Position numbers and translations under genes: made by a program
Notes under the pieces: model-generated
The model's input: the letters and a program-made list of their open reading frames with translations, nothing else
Told to the model about the DNA's origin: nothing
Database searches by the model: none
From: JBCBAP01 sp038532435
Lineage (GTDB): Bacteria > Pseudomonadota > Alphaproteobacteria > Rhodobacterales > Rhodobacteraceae
NCBI GenBank assembly: GCA_038532435.1
Contig: JBCBAP010000046.1
Span: 1-28,443, forward strand
Direction: 5' to 3'
Length of the DNA stretch: 28,443 nucleotides
Shown: piece by piece, positions 1 to 7,854 of the stretch
Layout of the letters: the number at the start of each line of letters is the position of its first letter
Numbering within the stretch: position 1 is the first letter of the stretch

Positions 1-521
1 CCTTCGACGACGAGGGCACCCCCTCGGGCAAGAACGTGCTGATCGAGGATGGCGTGCTTGTCGGGTACATGCAGGACCGACAAAACGCCCGGCTCATGGG
101 GGTCGAGGCCACAGGCAATGGTCGGCGTGAAAGCTATGCGCACATCCCCATGCCGCGCATGACCAACACCTACATGCTCGGCGGCGAGGTGAAACCGGAG
201 GAGATCGTTGCGGACGTGAAGGACGGCATCTACGCCGTCGGCTTCGGTGGCGGTCAGGTGGACATAACGAACGGCAAGTTCGTCTTTTCCTGCACCGAAG
301 CCTACCGGGTCCAGGACGGCAAGGTCGGCGCCCCGGTCAAGGGCGCGACGCTCATCGGCGACGGCGCGACCGCCCTTAAGCACATCCGCGCCATCGGCAA
401 CGACATGTCTCTCGATCCGGGCATGGGGAACTGTGGCAAGAACGGCCAGTGGGTCCCTGTCGGCGTCGGCCAACCCACCCTCCTGATCGGCGGCCTGACG
501 GTGGGCGGTTCGGCAGCTTAG
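1..521 (+). CDS. tldD: Metalloprotease TldD, C-terminal part (cut by window start)
   Basis: The reading frame is open from base 3 to a TAG at 519-521, so the N-terminal part lies outside the window. TldD works with TldE (PmbA) as a heterodimeric zinc metalloprotease of the U62 family; it degrades unfolded peptides and trims modified peptides such as microcins. The visible part holds the family blocks DEGTPSG, NGRRESYAHIPMPRMTNTY and GGGQVDITNGKFVF, and the ending GVGQPTLLIGGLTVGG. These are typical of the C-terminal domain, which lines the inside of the dimer. The zinc-binding helix (HExxxH) would be further upstream and is not visible. The recognition is confident; nothing looks broken. Confidence 0.95.
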   Translation, partial: FDDEGTPSGKNVLIEDGVLVGYMQDRQNARLMGVEATGNGRRESYAHIPMPRMTNTYMLGGEVKPEEIVADVKDGIYAVGFGGGQVDITNGKFVFSCTEAYRVQDGKVGAPVKGATLIGDGATALKHIRAIGNDMSLDPGMGNCGKNGQWVPVGVGQPTLLIGGLTVGGSAA

Positions 522-789
522 AAGGCTGCTCAAAAGGCTATTGGGCGACAGCTACAGCGAAACCGTGCCCTGTCTCTCTGGGTGACCGGCTAGGACCCTG
601 ACGTACTTACGTGTTGGGCATAACGCCCGGCGGCATCGCGGCGCGGATACTGATCTGCCCGATGTGCACGCCTCACCGACCGCGATCACGTCGGATCTAG
701 CAAGAATGCTTTGACACCCGCGCGTCGGTAGCAGGTGGCAAATTGACCTCGAGATGGGCCACGTCACAGGGCGCCCATTCCGGCCTCAG
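522..789. other. Gap between convergent tldD and gshA, no gene recognised
   Basis: This gap of 268 bases separates convergent genes. It contains one short minus-strand reading frame (552-767) that I do not recognise and do not call. A weak inverted repeat, ATGGGC at 754-759 with GCCCAT at 773-778, lies just past the gshA stop and could help end that transcript, but no T-run follows on either strand. Confidence 0.4.
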
Positions 790-2160
790 TTAGTAACTGT
801 ACTCCCCGAACACCCCGGTGACATCCCCGCCCCAGGCCGTTTCGCACCGGCGGAGCAGTTCGTCAGATGGGGTTTCACCGCGGTCGACGATGTCTTTCAG
901 GGCATTGAGGAAATGGGTTTCGTCGGGAATGAGACCGTCCGCTCCAGCGCGGGCCCGGGCGCGGAGACCCCTGTCGGCGATGTCGAGGCAGGCTCCCGCA
1001 ATTTCCCGGAGGGACCGGCCCGCGATCTCCGCCCTCAGGCCGTGGCGCGCGGCGTCGAGGCGGAGCTGCTCCCGTTCCTCCGAGGTCCAAGCCCTGCAGA
1101 GGTCCCAGGCCGCGTCGAGCGCGCCCTGATCGTACATCAGCCCGACCCAGAAGGCCGGCAGCGCGCAGAGCCGCCGCCAGGGGCCGGAGTCCGCGCCCCG
1201 CATCTCCATGAACTTCTTGATCCGCGCGTCGGGGAAGATCGTGGTGAGGTGATCCGCCCAGTCGCTGAGCGTCGGCGTCTCCCCGGGCAGGGCGGGCAGC
1301 TCCCCCTTCAGAAAGTCGCGGAAGGACTGGCCCAGCGCATCCACGTAGCGCCCGTCGCGGTAGACGAAATACATCGGCACATCGAGCGCATAGTCCACAT
1401 AGCGTTCGAACCCCATCCCGTCCTCGAAGACGAAAGGCAGCGTGCCCGTGCGGTCCGCATCCAGATCCTGCCAGATCCGCATCCGCCAGCTCTGATAGCC
1501 GTGCACCTTGCCCTCGAAGAACGGGGAGTTGGCGAAGAGCGCGGTCGCGACCGGCTGGAGCGCCAGTGCCACACGGAACTTCTGCACCATGTCCGCTTCG
1601 GACGCGAAGTCGAGGTTCACCTGCACCGTGCAGGTCCGGTACATCATCTGCTTTCCGTGGGTGCCGACCCGGTCCATGTAGGCATCCATCAGCTTGTAGC
1701 GCCCCTTGGGCATCTGATGCATGTCCTCGTGCCGCCAGTGGGGCGCCGCACCCAGGCCGATGAAGCCAACGCCGATCACGTCCGCGACCTCTTTCACCTC
1801 CCGCAGATGCGCGTTCACCTCGTCGCAGGTCTGGTGGATCGTGTCGAGCGGGCGGCCTGCAAGCTCCAGCGCGCCACCGGGTTCGAGCGAGATGTTCTCC
1901 CCATTCTTGCTGAGGCCGATGAGGTTGCCCCCCTCCTCAACAGGGGCCCAGCCGAACCGGTCCCGCAGGCCCGCGAGGACCGCGTGCACCGATCTTTCGC
2001 CGTAGTAGGGCAAGGGCTTGAGCGTCTCGAGGCAGTACCCGAACTTCTCGTGCTCGGTTCCGATGCGGAAGCTTTCAGGGGATTTGCAGCCAGACGAAAG
2101 AAACTCCGCCAGTTGCTCATGCCGTTCAATCGGCCCGCCGCCGGACTGGGGAATGGACAT
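790..2160 (-). CDS. gshA: Glutamate--cysteine ligase, plant/alphaproteobacterial type
   Basis: It catalyses the ATP-dependent joining of glutamate and cysteine, the first and rate-limiting step of glutathione synthesis in the cytosol. The 456-residue product has the usual length of the GCS2 class found in plants and alphaproteobacteria, which is distinct from the E. coli GshA class. Diagnostic stretches are FRIGTEHEKFGY near residue 32, LEPGGALELAG near 92, MYRTCTVQVNLDF near 173 and KKFMEMRGAD near 328. The start is well supported: AGGAGG stands 6 bases upstream of the ATG. The next gene on this strand (stop at 2246) is 85 bases upstream and may be cotranscribed. I remember gshA lying directly beside rsmE in related genomes; here about 10 kb separates them. 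Confidence 0.96.
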   Translation of the reverse strand: MSIPQSGGGPIERHEQLAEFLSSGCKSPESFRIGTEHEKFGYCLETLKPLPYYGERSVHAVLAGLRDRFGWAPVEEGGNLIGLSKNGENISLEPGGALELAGRPLDTIHQTCDEVNAHLREVKEVADVIGVGFIGLGAAPHWRHEDMHQMPKGRYKLMDAYMDRVGTHGKQMMYRTCTVQVNLDFASEADMVQKFRVALALQPVATALFANSPFFEGKVHGYQSWRMRIWQDLDADRTGTLPFVFEDGMGFERYVDYALDVPMYFVYRDGRYVDALGQSFRDFLKGELPALPGETPTLSDWADHLTTIFPDARIKKFMEMRGADSGPWRRLCALPAFWVGLMYDQGALDAAWDLCRAWTSEEREQLRLDAARHGLRAEIAGRSLREIAGACLDIADRGLRARARAGADGLIPDETHFLNALKDIVDRGETPSDELLRRCETAWGGDVTGVFGEYSY

Positions 2161-2245
2161 GCGCGCCTCCTGATCGTTCGCGCAAACCGGCGCGGACTGT
2201 CAGGTAAGCGACCCAGCCCGGATGACGCAAGTCACCGTATGGGAA

Positions 2246-2746
2246 TCACTGTGTTTTCCATAGCGAGACATCGACCTCGCTCCGGGCCTCGAGCGCGCGC
2301 AGGGCCGCGTCCATGGAAAAGCCCGGCAGCGCCGTGAAGAGATCGAAGAGCCCGTCCGCGCCCTTGGCCGCTGTCGGCACGGTGATGCACTGCCCGGTCT
2401 TGTCCGTCAGGCGCCATTGAGGCTCATTGTCGGCCATGATGAGCTCGAGCTCGCCAAGCTCATCCATTTCGAGCGATCCGCCGGTGACCGGGCCGAAGTA
2501 ACCCACGCGGCGTTCATCAATGACCACGACGCCGGCGGAGGCCGTCGCCTGCCGGAACCGGACGCGCTGCACACTGACAAGGAGGAAGGCCGTCGACACG
2601 GCATACAAGACCGCGCAGAGCGCGATCATCAGAAACCCGCGGGCATTCATCAGCATCCAGAGGCTGGACAGCATGACGGGCACCCAGATGATAGGCTCCC
2701 GATACTTCCAGATGATGCCCGACACTTCGGGCCTGATGAAGCTCAT
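2246..2746 (-). CDS. Small membrane protein of unknown function
   Basis: I do not recognise this 166-residue protein by name. After a short N-terminus it shows two close hydrophobic segments (about residues 18-33 and 38-58), with a very short turn containing NARG between them. These are followed by a soluble part of about 100 residues with strand-like VVVIDERRVGYFGP and ELELIMADNEPQWRL. This layout resembles PH-like domain proteins anchored by a membrane hairpin, but that is only a structural impression. The start ATG has AGGGGGA about 8 bases upstream. It lies 85 bases upstream of gshA on the same strand, so cotranscription is plausible. It is probably real, because codon use and length are consistent and nothing better overlaps it. 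Confidence 0.7.
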   Translation of the reverse strand: MSFIRPEVSGIIWKYREPIIWVPVMLSSLWMLMNARGFLMIALCAVLYAVSTAFLLVSVQRVRFRQATASAGVVVIDERRVGYFGPVTGGSLEMDELGELELIMADNEPQWRLTDKTGQCITVPTAAKGADGLFDLFTALPGFSMDAALRALEARSEVDVSLWKTQ

Positions 2747-2936
2747 CGCCTGGTCCCCCTTCCAAACGGCTCTTCACGACGAAACGCGCGTGCGATTCGA
2801 CTAGCCCGCAGGATCACGTGCAATCGTGGCGAGAAGATGGAGGAGGAGGCGGACAATCCTGCGTTGCCGACCGCATGGCATGTACCGACACGCAATTCCC
2901 GGCGACAGGTGAGCGTGCATTGGCTAAGGAACATCT

Positions 2937-4130
2937 ATGAACAGCATGCAACAGGTCAGTTTGTTCGATCCGCTGGAGCTTCCCTGCGGCGTGGTCCTGA
3001 AGAACCGTATCCTCAAATCGGCGATGTCGGATTCCCTTGGCGACGGGACGGGCACCCCCTCCGACGCACAGATCCGGCTCTATGAACGCTGGGCCGAGGG
3101 TGGGCTCGCGGCCGCCATTATCGGGGAGGTTCAGGGGGATCCGCGCTTTGCGGAGAAGCCGGGAAACCTCGTCCTGCGCCCGGATGCGGACACCGCCCGC
3201 TTTCAGGCGCTGGCGCGGGCAGGCTCAGTCAATCACACGCAGCTCTGGATGCAGCTCGGCCATGCGGGCGCGATGGCCTTCCCCCCGATCAGCACACCGA
3301 AGGGTCCGAGCGTGCTCGACCTGCCCGGGCTGACATGCGGTGCGCTCAGCCTCGATGAGGTGCGCGCGCTGCCGGGTGAGTTCGCCCGCACTGCGCGCCT
3401 CGCCCGGGAGCTTGGCTTTGGCGGGGTACAGATCCATGCGGCCCACGGCTTTCTGCTCAGCCAGTTCCTCTCCCCCCTCTTCAACAGCCGGGCGGATGCC
3501 TATGGCGGATCCATAGAGAACCGGATGCGCCTGACGCTGGAGGTGGTCGAAGCGGTGCGCGCGGCGGTCGGACCGGACTTCCCGGTCGCGATCAAACTCA
3601 ACGCGACCGACCAGCTCGAAGGCGGGTTTGACGCGGCGGATGCGCTCACCGTGGTCCGGGCCCTCGACGGAACAAGCGTCGATCTCATCGATATCAGCGG
3701 CGGGACGTATTTTCCCGGGGCGAAGTCGGCCTCAGACGGGTCCGGTTCGGGCCCCTATTTCCTCGGCTTCGCGGAGCGGGCGCGGGAGCTCACAACCAAA
3801 CCCCTGATGGTAACCGGCGGGTTCAAGACGCGGACACAGGCGGAGCACGCCCTGCGGCGCGGTGCGGCGGCGATCGGGCTCGCCCGCGCCCTCGTGCTTC
3901 ACCCGGATCTTCCGGAGAACTGGCGCGCGGGCAGGATGCCCGAGCCACACTTCCCCAAGTTCGCCAAACCGCCCGAGGGTGGGATCACAGCCTGGTACAC
4001 GATGCGCCTCACTGACCTGGGCGAGGACAGGGAGCCGCGCGAGACCATGGACCTTGATGCGGTTCTGCAGACCTACAACGCGCGAGACGAGGCGCGCATC
4101 CCCCTGTGGAAGGCGCGGTTCGGGATCTGA
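2937..4130 (+). CDS. NADH:flavin oxidoreductase, Old Yellow Enzyme family
   Basis: This is a 397-residue FMN-binding TIM-barrel ene-reductase, which usually reduces activated C=C bonds using NAD(P)H. Visible family features are an N-terminal NRILKSAMSD strand, QLGHAG at residues 106-111, the substrate-binding histidine pair in HAAH (167-170), the SRADAYGGSIENR signature at 184-196, and a late GGF phosphate-binding loop near 290. No 4Fe-4S or second flavin domain follows, so it is a single-domain OYE rather than a 2,4-dienoyl-CoA reductase. The start ATG has AAGGA 6 bases upstream. It converges on the LacI-type regulator, with only 4 bases between the two stops. Its place beside the uptake block suggests, but does not prove, a role in using the imported compound. 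The exact substrate cannot be read from the sequence. Confidence 0.9.
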   Translation: MNSMQQVSLFDPLELPCGVVLKNRILKSAMSDSLGDGTGTPSDAQIRLYERWAEGGLAAAIIGEVQGDPRFAEKPGNLVLRPDADTARFQALARAGSVNHTQLWMQLGHAGAMAFPPISTPKGPSVLDLPGLTCGALSLDEVRALPGEFARTARLARELGFGGVQIHAAHGFLLSQFLSPLFNSRADAYGGSIENRMRLTLEVVEAVRAAVGPDFPVAIKLNATDQLEGGFDAADALTVVRALDGTSVDLIDISGGTYFPGAKSASDGSGSGPYFLGFAERARELTTKPLMVTGGFKTRTQAEHALRRGAAAIGLARALVLHPDLPENWRAGRMPEPHFPKFAKPPEGGITAWYTMRLTDLGEDREPRETMDLDAVLQTYNARDEARIPLWKARFGI

Positions 4131-4134
4131 CGCG

Positions 4135-5166
4135 TCAGGACGCGCGGCGCACCGTGCTGCCGGGCACGAGGTTGAAGCCGATGTCCCTGCAGCTCTCCTC
4201 CGGCTCATCGGAGAGGCGGGCCAGCATCATCTCCGCCGCCGCCTGACCAAGCTTCAGATGGGGCACGTTCACGGACGTCAGCCGCTGCGGCAGGACGGAG
4301 GCGATGGGCAGGTTACCCCAGCCTGCGATCCCGATATCCGCCGGAACCCGCAAACCCTTGCTGGTGCAGAAATTGAGCCCGCCAAAGGCCATCGCGTCGT
4401 TCTGGTAGAATATGCACTCGATCCCTGCGCTGACGGCCAAGAGCTGCTCCGTCCCGTAGAAGCCGGGATAGTAGGTCGCCGTGTCGTGCAAGCAAAGCTG
4501 CTTGGCCACCTGCCCGCCGCCGCCCTCGACCGCCTTGCAGAACCCCTCGAGCCGCATGGTCGCGGCGTTGGCGGTGTCGTGAGAGGTGCCGACATACCCG
4601 ATGTTGGTATAGCCGCAGCCGATCAGGTACCGGCCCATGTCGAACCCGCTGTCGAAATGGTTGATGCCCACGCTCATGTCGAGCGGGCTGCTGTTCAGGT
4701 CCCAGATCTCGACCACGGGGATGCCAGCGTTCTTGAGCATGTCGGTGGCGTTGGGCGAGTGGTAGCGCCCGGTGAGGATGAGGCCCGCGGGCTGCCAGGA
4801 GAGGACGGTGCGGATCCAGTTCTCCTCCTCCTGCAAGGTGTGCTGGGTGAGGCCGAGCACGCTCTGATGTCCAAAGGATCCGAGCTTGCGATCGATCCCC
4901 TCGAGCACCTGCGCAAAGACCTCATTGCCCAGATCGGGGATCGAGACGCCGACAAAGGTCGACGACTTGTCGCCTGCAAAGACCGTCGCCAAACGATTCG
5001 GCAGGTAGCCCAGCGCGTCGACCTGGGCCATGACACGGTCCCGGGTATCCTCCGAATAGCCGCCCTCCCCACGGACCACCCGGCTTGCGGTCATTTTCGA
5101 CACGCCGGCAGCGCGCGCCACCTCGGAGAGGCTCACCTTGTTGTTTTTGCTTGGCTTTGCCTTCAT
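4135..5166 (-). CDS. LacI-family repressor, GntR (gluconate-repressor)-like
   Basis: This is a 343-residue DNA-binding regulator. The helix-turn-helix spans about residues 12-31, with recognition-helix start SKMTASRVV, followed by the hinge region LGYLPNRLA and a periplasmic-binding-like effector domain. The stretches VGVSIPDLGNEVFAQVLEGI, SWQPAGLILTGRYHSP and AGIPVVEIWDL resemble E. coli GntR/IdnR more than LacI or PurR. The residues K24-M25 at the start of the recognition helix are the pair I recall in GntR. I chose the ATG at 5166: GGAG stands about 6 bases upstream and the HTH then begins in the normal place. A longer frame to 5238 would run through the operator at 5189-5202. The gene is divergent from the first ABC importer and probably represses it and itself. 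The effector is unknown; a sugar acid or sugar is likely. Confidence 0.93.
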   Translation of the reverse strand: MKAKPSKNNKVSLSEVARAAGVSKMTASRVVRGEGGYSEDTRDRVMAQVDALGYLPNRLATVFAGDKSSTFVGVSIPDLGNEVFAQVLEGIDRKLGSFGHQSVLGLTQHTLQEEENWIRTVLSWQPAGLILTGRYHSPNATDMLKNAGIPVVEIWDLNSSPLDMSVGINHFDSGFDMGRYLIGCGYTNIGYVGTSHDTANAATMRLEGFCKAVEGGGGQVAKQLCLHDTATYYPGFYGTEQLLAVSAGIECIFYQNDAMAFGGLNFCTSKGLRVPADIGIAGWGNLPIASVLPQRLTSVNVPHLKLGQAAAEMMLARLSDEPEESCRDIGFNLVPGSTVRRAS

Positions 5167-5188
5167 CGGCTCTCCGTTTCGCACGTCT

Positions 5189-5202
5189 ACGTTACGGGTA
5201 AC
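5189..5202. promoter_or_regulatory. Operator 1 (regulator-proximal)
   Basis: It reads ACGTTACGGGTAAC, with the palindromic core GTTAC-GG-GTAAC at 5191-5202. The same 14 bases recur at 5246-5259. The core resembles the GntR/IdnR operator I recall from E. coli (TGTTAC..GTAACA type). It sits 23 bases before the regulator start, where it could block the regulator's own transcription. Confidence 0.8.
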
Positions 5203-5209
5203 ATAAAGC

Positions 5210-5238
5210 TTGACAGGGCAGTCCTCATTGCCAAGCAT
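5210..5238 (+). promoter_or_regulatory. Candidate promoter of the ABC importer operon
   Basis: A perfect -35 hexamer TTGACA lies at 5210-5215. At 17-base spacing the -10 would be AAGCAT (5233-5238), which is only a partial match. The predicted start of transcription near 5245 falls at the edge of operator 2, an arrangement typical of repression. On the other strand TTGGCA (5234 to 5229) could serve as the -35 of the regulator gene, with operator 1 near its start point. Confidence 0.5.
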
Positions 5239-5245
5239 TAGCGAA

Positions 5246-5259
5246 ACGTTACGGGTAAC
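5246..5259. promoter_or_regulatory. Operator 2 (importer-proximal)
   Basis: This is an exact second copy of ACGTTACGGGTAAC, with core palindrome GTTAC-GG-GTAAC at 5248-5259. It lies 57 bases from operator 1 and overlaps the expected transcription start of the importer operon. Two identical sites would suit looping or cooperative binding by a LacI-family protein. Confidence 0.8.
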
Positions 5260-5289
5260 TCAAGCATCCGGACGTCGGGAGGAAGCGCA

Positions 5290-6816
5290 ATGCAGAGCCT
5301 GCAATCGGGTCTGTTCTTCGATGGCATCGACAAGCATTTCGGCGGGACCTACGCGCTGAAGGACGTGTCGTTGACGGTCGGCCGGGGGGAAATCGTTGCC
5401 CTGCTCGGCGAGAACGGTGCGGGCAAATCCACCCTAATCAAGGTTCTCGGCGGCATCCACAGCCCGGACGCGGGACAGGTGCTGATCGACGGCACGCCCT
5501 ATCAACACCGCCCGGCAGGATTTGGCGAGCGGCAGAAGGTCGCCTTCATCCACCAGGACCTCGGCCTGATCGAATGGATGACCGTCGGCGAGAACATCGC
5601 GCTCGCCCTCGGGTTCGCACGAAAGAATGGTCTGATCCGCTGGGCGGATGTGGAGGCGTTCGCGGCTGAGGCCCTGAAAAAGGTCGACTGCGATTTCGAT
5701 CCCACAACACGGGTCGAGGATCTGACACGCACGGAAAAATCGCTCGTCGCCATTGCGCGAGCGCTTGCGGTGGACAGCGAGTTCCTGGTGCTCGACGAGC
5801 CGACCGCCTCCCTTCCCGCCGACGAGGTCGAACGGCTGTTCGCAGCGATCCGCCCCCTGCGGGCACAGGGAGTGGGCATGATCTATGTCAGCCACCGGCT
5901 CGACGAGATCTTCCAGATCGCCGACCGGGTAGCGGTCCTGCGCGACGGGGAGATGGTGGGCGTGCGCCATATCGACCACACCACGCCGGAGGAGCTGGTT
6001 CAGAAGATCGTCGGGCGCAAGACACGGGAAACGCTGAAGGCGACCGCGGAGCCGGGGTCGGAGATCCTCAGGCTCTCCGGGTTCCAGGTCGCCGGAGTTG
6101 ATACCCTCGATTTCTCGCTCCGCCGTAACGAGATCGTGGGCCTTGTCGGGCTGCGCGGCGCAGGTCACGAGGCGATCTCCCGCGCGCTGTTCGGGCTGAT
6201 GCCGTTCACGGGCGAGGTCCTGCTTGATGGTATCACCCCGGATCTTTCGTCCCCGCAGGCGGCACTGGGCTCTGGCATCGGGCTGGTGGCGAAGGACCGG
6301 ACGGAGGAATCCGTGGGCATGAGCCTCTCGATCCGAGAGAACACATTCCTCAATCCGGATGGTATCGGGCGGCGGCTCCTCAACATGCTGTCGCCGAAGA
6401 CCGAAGGAGAGCAGGCCGCGATCATCGGATCGGAGCTGGGCCTCTCGCCCAACGACCCCTCGCTTGCCATCGAGGCCCTGTCCGGCGGCAACCAGCAGAA
6501 GGTTGTGATCGGCCGTTGGCTCGCCATGAAACGCAAGCTCCTGATGTGCGAGGACCCGACGGCGGGCGTCGATGTCGGGGCGAAGTCGGACATCTACGCG
6601 CTCCTCAACCGTGCGCTCGCAGACGAGATCGGCATCCTCATCGTCTCCACGGACTTTGAGGAGATCTCGACGATCTGCCACCGGGCCATCGTCTTCAGCC
6701 AGGGCGCCGTGTTTGCGGAGTTGAGCGGGACGCGCCTGACCACCGAGAACCTCATTCAGTCGGCCTCTGCCGGGAACATCGCGGAACGAAAGGACGCAGC
6801 GAATGCAATCGCTTGA
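5290..6816 (+). CDS. Sugar-type ABC importer, double-domain ATPase (RbsA/MglA class)
   Basis: This 508-residue cytoplasmic protein has two fused ABC domains that drive import. Domain 1: Walker A GENGAGKST (40-48), Q-loop HQD (88-90), Walker B LVLDEPT (166-172) and switch H202. Its signature position reads LTRTEK (145-150) instead of LSGGQ. Domain 2: a degenerate Walker A GLRGAGHE (287-294), a good signature LSGGNQQK (397-404), and a Walker B reading MCEDPT (419-424). Site 1 (Walker A of domain 1 plus signature of domain 2) is thus complete and site 2 is degenerate, as is common in this class. The start ATG follows GGGAGGAAG. The gene overlaps the next by 14 bases, which implies coupling. The substrate is probably a mono- or disaccharide or polyol and is not readable here. 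Confidence 0.93.
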   Translation: MQSLQSGLFFDGIDKHFGGTYALKDVSLTVGRGEIVALLGENGAGKSTLIKVLGGIHSPDAGQVLIDGTPYQHRPAGFGERQKVAFIHQDLGLIEWMTVGENIALALGFARKNGLIRWADVEAFAAEALKKVDCDFDPTTRVEDLTRTEKSLVAIARALAVDSEFLVLDEPTASLPADEVERLFAAIRPLRAQGVGMIYVSHRLDEIFQIADRVAVLRDGEMVGVRHIDHTTPEELVQKIVGRKTRETLKATAEPGSEILRLSGFQVAGVDTLDFSLRRNEIVGLVGLRGAGHEAISRALFGLMPFTGEVLLDGITPDLSSPQAALGSGIGLVAKDRTEESVGMSLSIRENTFLNPDGIGRRLLNMLSPKTEGEQAAIIGSELGLSPNDPSLAIEALSGGNQQKVVIGRWLAMKRKLLMCEDPTAGVDVGAKSDIYALLNRALADEIGILIVSTDFEEISTICHRAIVFSQGAVFAELSGTRLTTENLIQSASAGNIAERKDAANAIA

Positions 6817-7825
6817 AAGCGGCGCGCTGGAGCCGACAAAAGCCGAGCTGAAGGGTCTGAGCACCTGGAAGAAGATCGCCCGGATCCTGCCGGTGTACGG
6901 CCTCGTGATCCTGACGATCTTCCTCATCGGGCTGTTTTCGGTCCTGCTGCCGAACACGTTCCCGACGATACTCAACCTGCGTTCCATCGTGAGCGACAAG
7001 GCGATCATCGCGCTTCTGTCGCTTGGCGCGATGATCCCGATGGCTGCGGGTCGGATCGACCTGACGGTCGGGTACGGGATCGTGCTTTGGCACATTCTGG
7101 CCATCAGCCTTCAGACGATGCTCGGGCTGCCCTGGCCCATCGCGGTCGCGGTGGTGCTGATGCTGGGGGCATTCACCGGGTTTCTCAACGGGCTCCTGGT
7201 GGAGATCGCAAAGATCGACAGTTTCATCGCCACACTTGGCACGGGAACAGTGCTTTATGCGCTGGCGCTCTGGCACACGGGCGGGCGGCAGATGGTCGGA
7301 ACGCTGCCGGACGGGTTCTACGCGCTCAACAACACGTTCATCTTCGGCCTGCCCATCACCGGTTACTATCTGATCGCGATCACGGTCGTGATGTGGATTG
7401 TGCTCGAATACACGCCCATCGGCCGGTACCTCTACGCCATCGGCGCCAACCAGCGCGCCGCCCAGCTCAACGGCATTCCAACGCGGAAATACGTGATCAG
7501 CGCGTTCGTCGCCTCCGGTGCGATGACGGCTCTGGCCGGTGTGCTGCTCGCGGCCAAGCTGCGGATCGGGCAGGCGAGCGTGGGGCTTGAGTTCCTGCTG
7601 CCCGCGCTCGTGGGCGCGTTCCTGGGCTCCACGACGATCAAGCCCGGGCGCGTGAACGTCTGGGGCACGGTCGTCGGCGTCGCGATCCTCGCGGTCGGGA
7701 TCTCGGGCATCCAGCAATTCGGTGGCTCCTTCTGGGTCGAGCCGCTGTTCAACGGGGTAACCCTGCTGATCGCCATCGGCATCGCAGGCTACGCACAGCG
7801 CAGAAAAGGTGCAGAGAAGCGCTGA
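6803..7825 (+). CDS. Sugar-type ABC importer, permease (RbsC class)
   Basis: This is a 340-residue inner-membrane permease of the BPD_transp_2 family. It forms the channel energised by the ATPase encoded just upstream, which it overlaps by 14 bases. Many hydrophobic segments are visible from about residue 28 onward. Family landmarks include AAGRIDLTVG (80-89), FIATLGTGTVLYALALW, YAIGANQRAAQLNGIPTRKY (the loop that contacts the ATPase) and late glycine-rich segments. An AAAGGA lies about 10 bases before the ATG. The length is normal for the family, and both termini are cytoplasmic and charged. It is followed, after 29 bases, by the binding-protein gene, so the three form one importer. Confidence 0.93.
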   Translation: MQSLESGALEPTKAELKGLSTWKKIARILPVYGLVILTIFLIGLFSVLLPNTFPTILNLRSIVSDKAIIALLSLGAMIPMAAGRIDLTVGYGIVLWHILAISLQTMLGLPWPIAVAVVLMLGAFTGFLNGLLVEIAKIDSFIATLGTGTVLYALALWHTGGRQMVGTLPDGFYALNNTFIFGLPITGYYLIAITVVMWIVLEYTPIGRYLYAIGANQRAAQLNGIPTRKYVISAFVASGAMTALAGVLLAAKLRIGQASVGLEFLLPALVGAFLGSTTIKPGRVNVWGTVVGVAILAVGISGIQQFGGSFWVEPLFNGVTLLIAIGIAGYAQRRKGAEKR

Positions 7826-7836
7826 AAACAAACAAG

Positions 7837-7851
7837 GTGCAAAGGGAGGAA
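7837..7851 (+). promoter_or_regulatory. Strong ribosome-binding leader before binding protein 1
   Basis: GTGCAAAGGGAGGAA contains a near-perfect GGGAGG Shine-Dalgarno 5 bases before the GTG start at 7855. This decides the start: the in-frame GTG at 7837 lies upstream of the ribosome site and is not the start. The identical 15 bases recur at 10984-10998 before the second binding protein. Confidence 0.8.
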
Positions 7852-7854
7852 ACC

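Noticed and set aside
552..767. Minus-strand 71-codon frame between tldD and gshA
   Set aside because: Starts with GTG, has no good ribosome site and no recognisable family; it could be a remnant but cannot be supported.
754..2337. Long plus-strand open frame (527 codons) opposite gshA
   Set aside because: It is the antisense shadow of gshA in GC-rich DNA; its translation is Arg/Pro/His-rich with no family features.
5290..6823. Shared N-terminus MQSLxSG in the consecutive ATPase and permease proteins
   Set aside because: The codons differ and the similarity ends after seven residues; chance is the simplest reading.
5434..7104. Long minus-strand open frame opposite the double ATPase gene
   Set aside because: Shadow of the ATPase and permease genes, which have clear motifs, ribosome sites and coupling.
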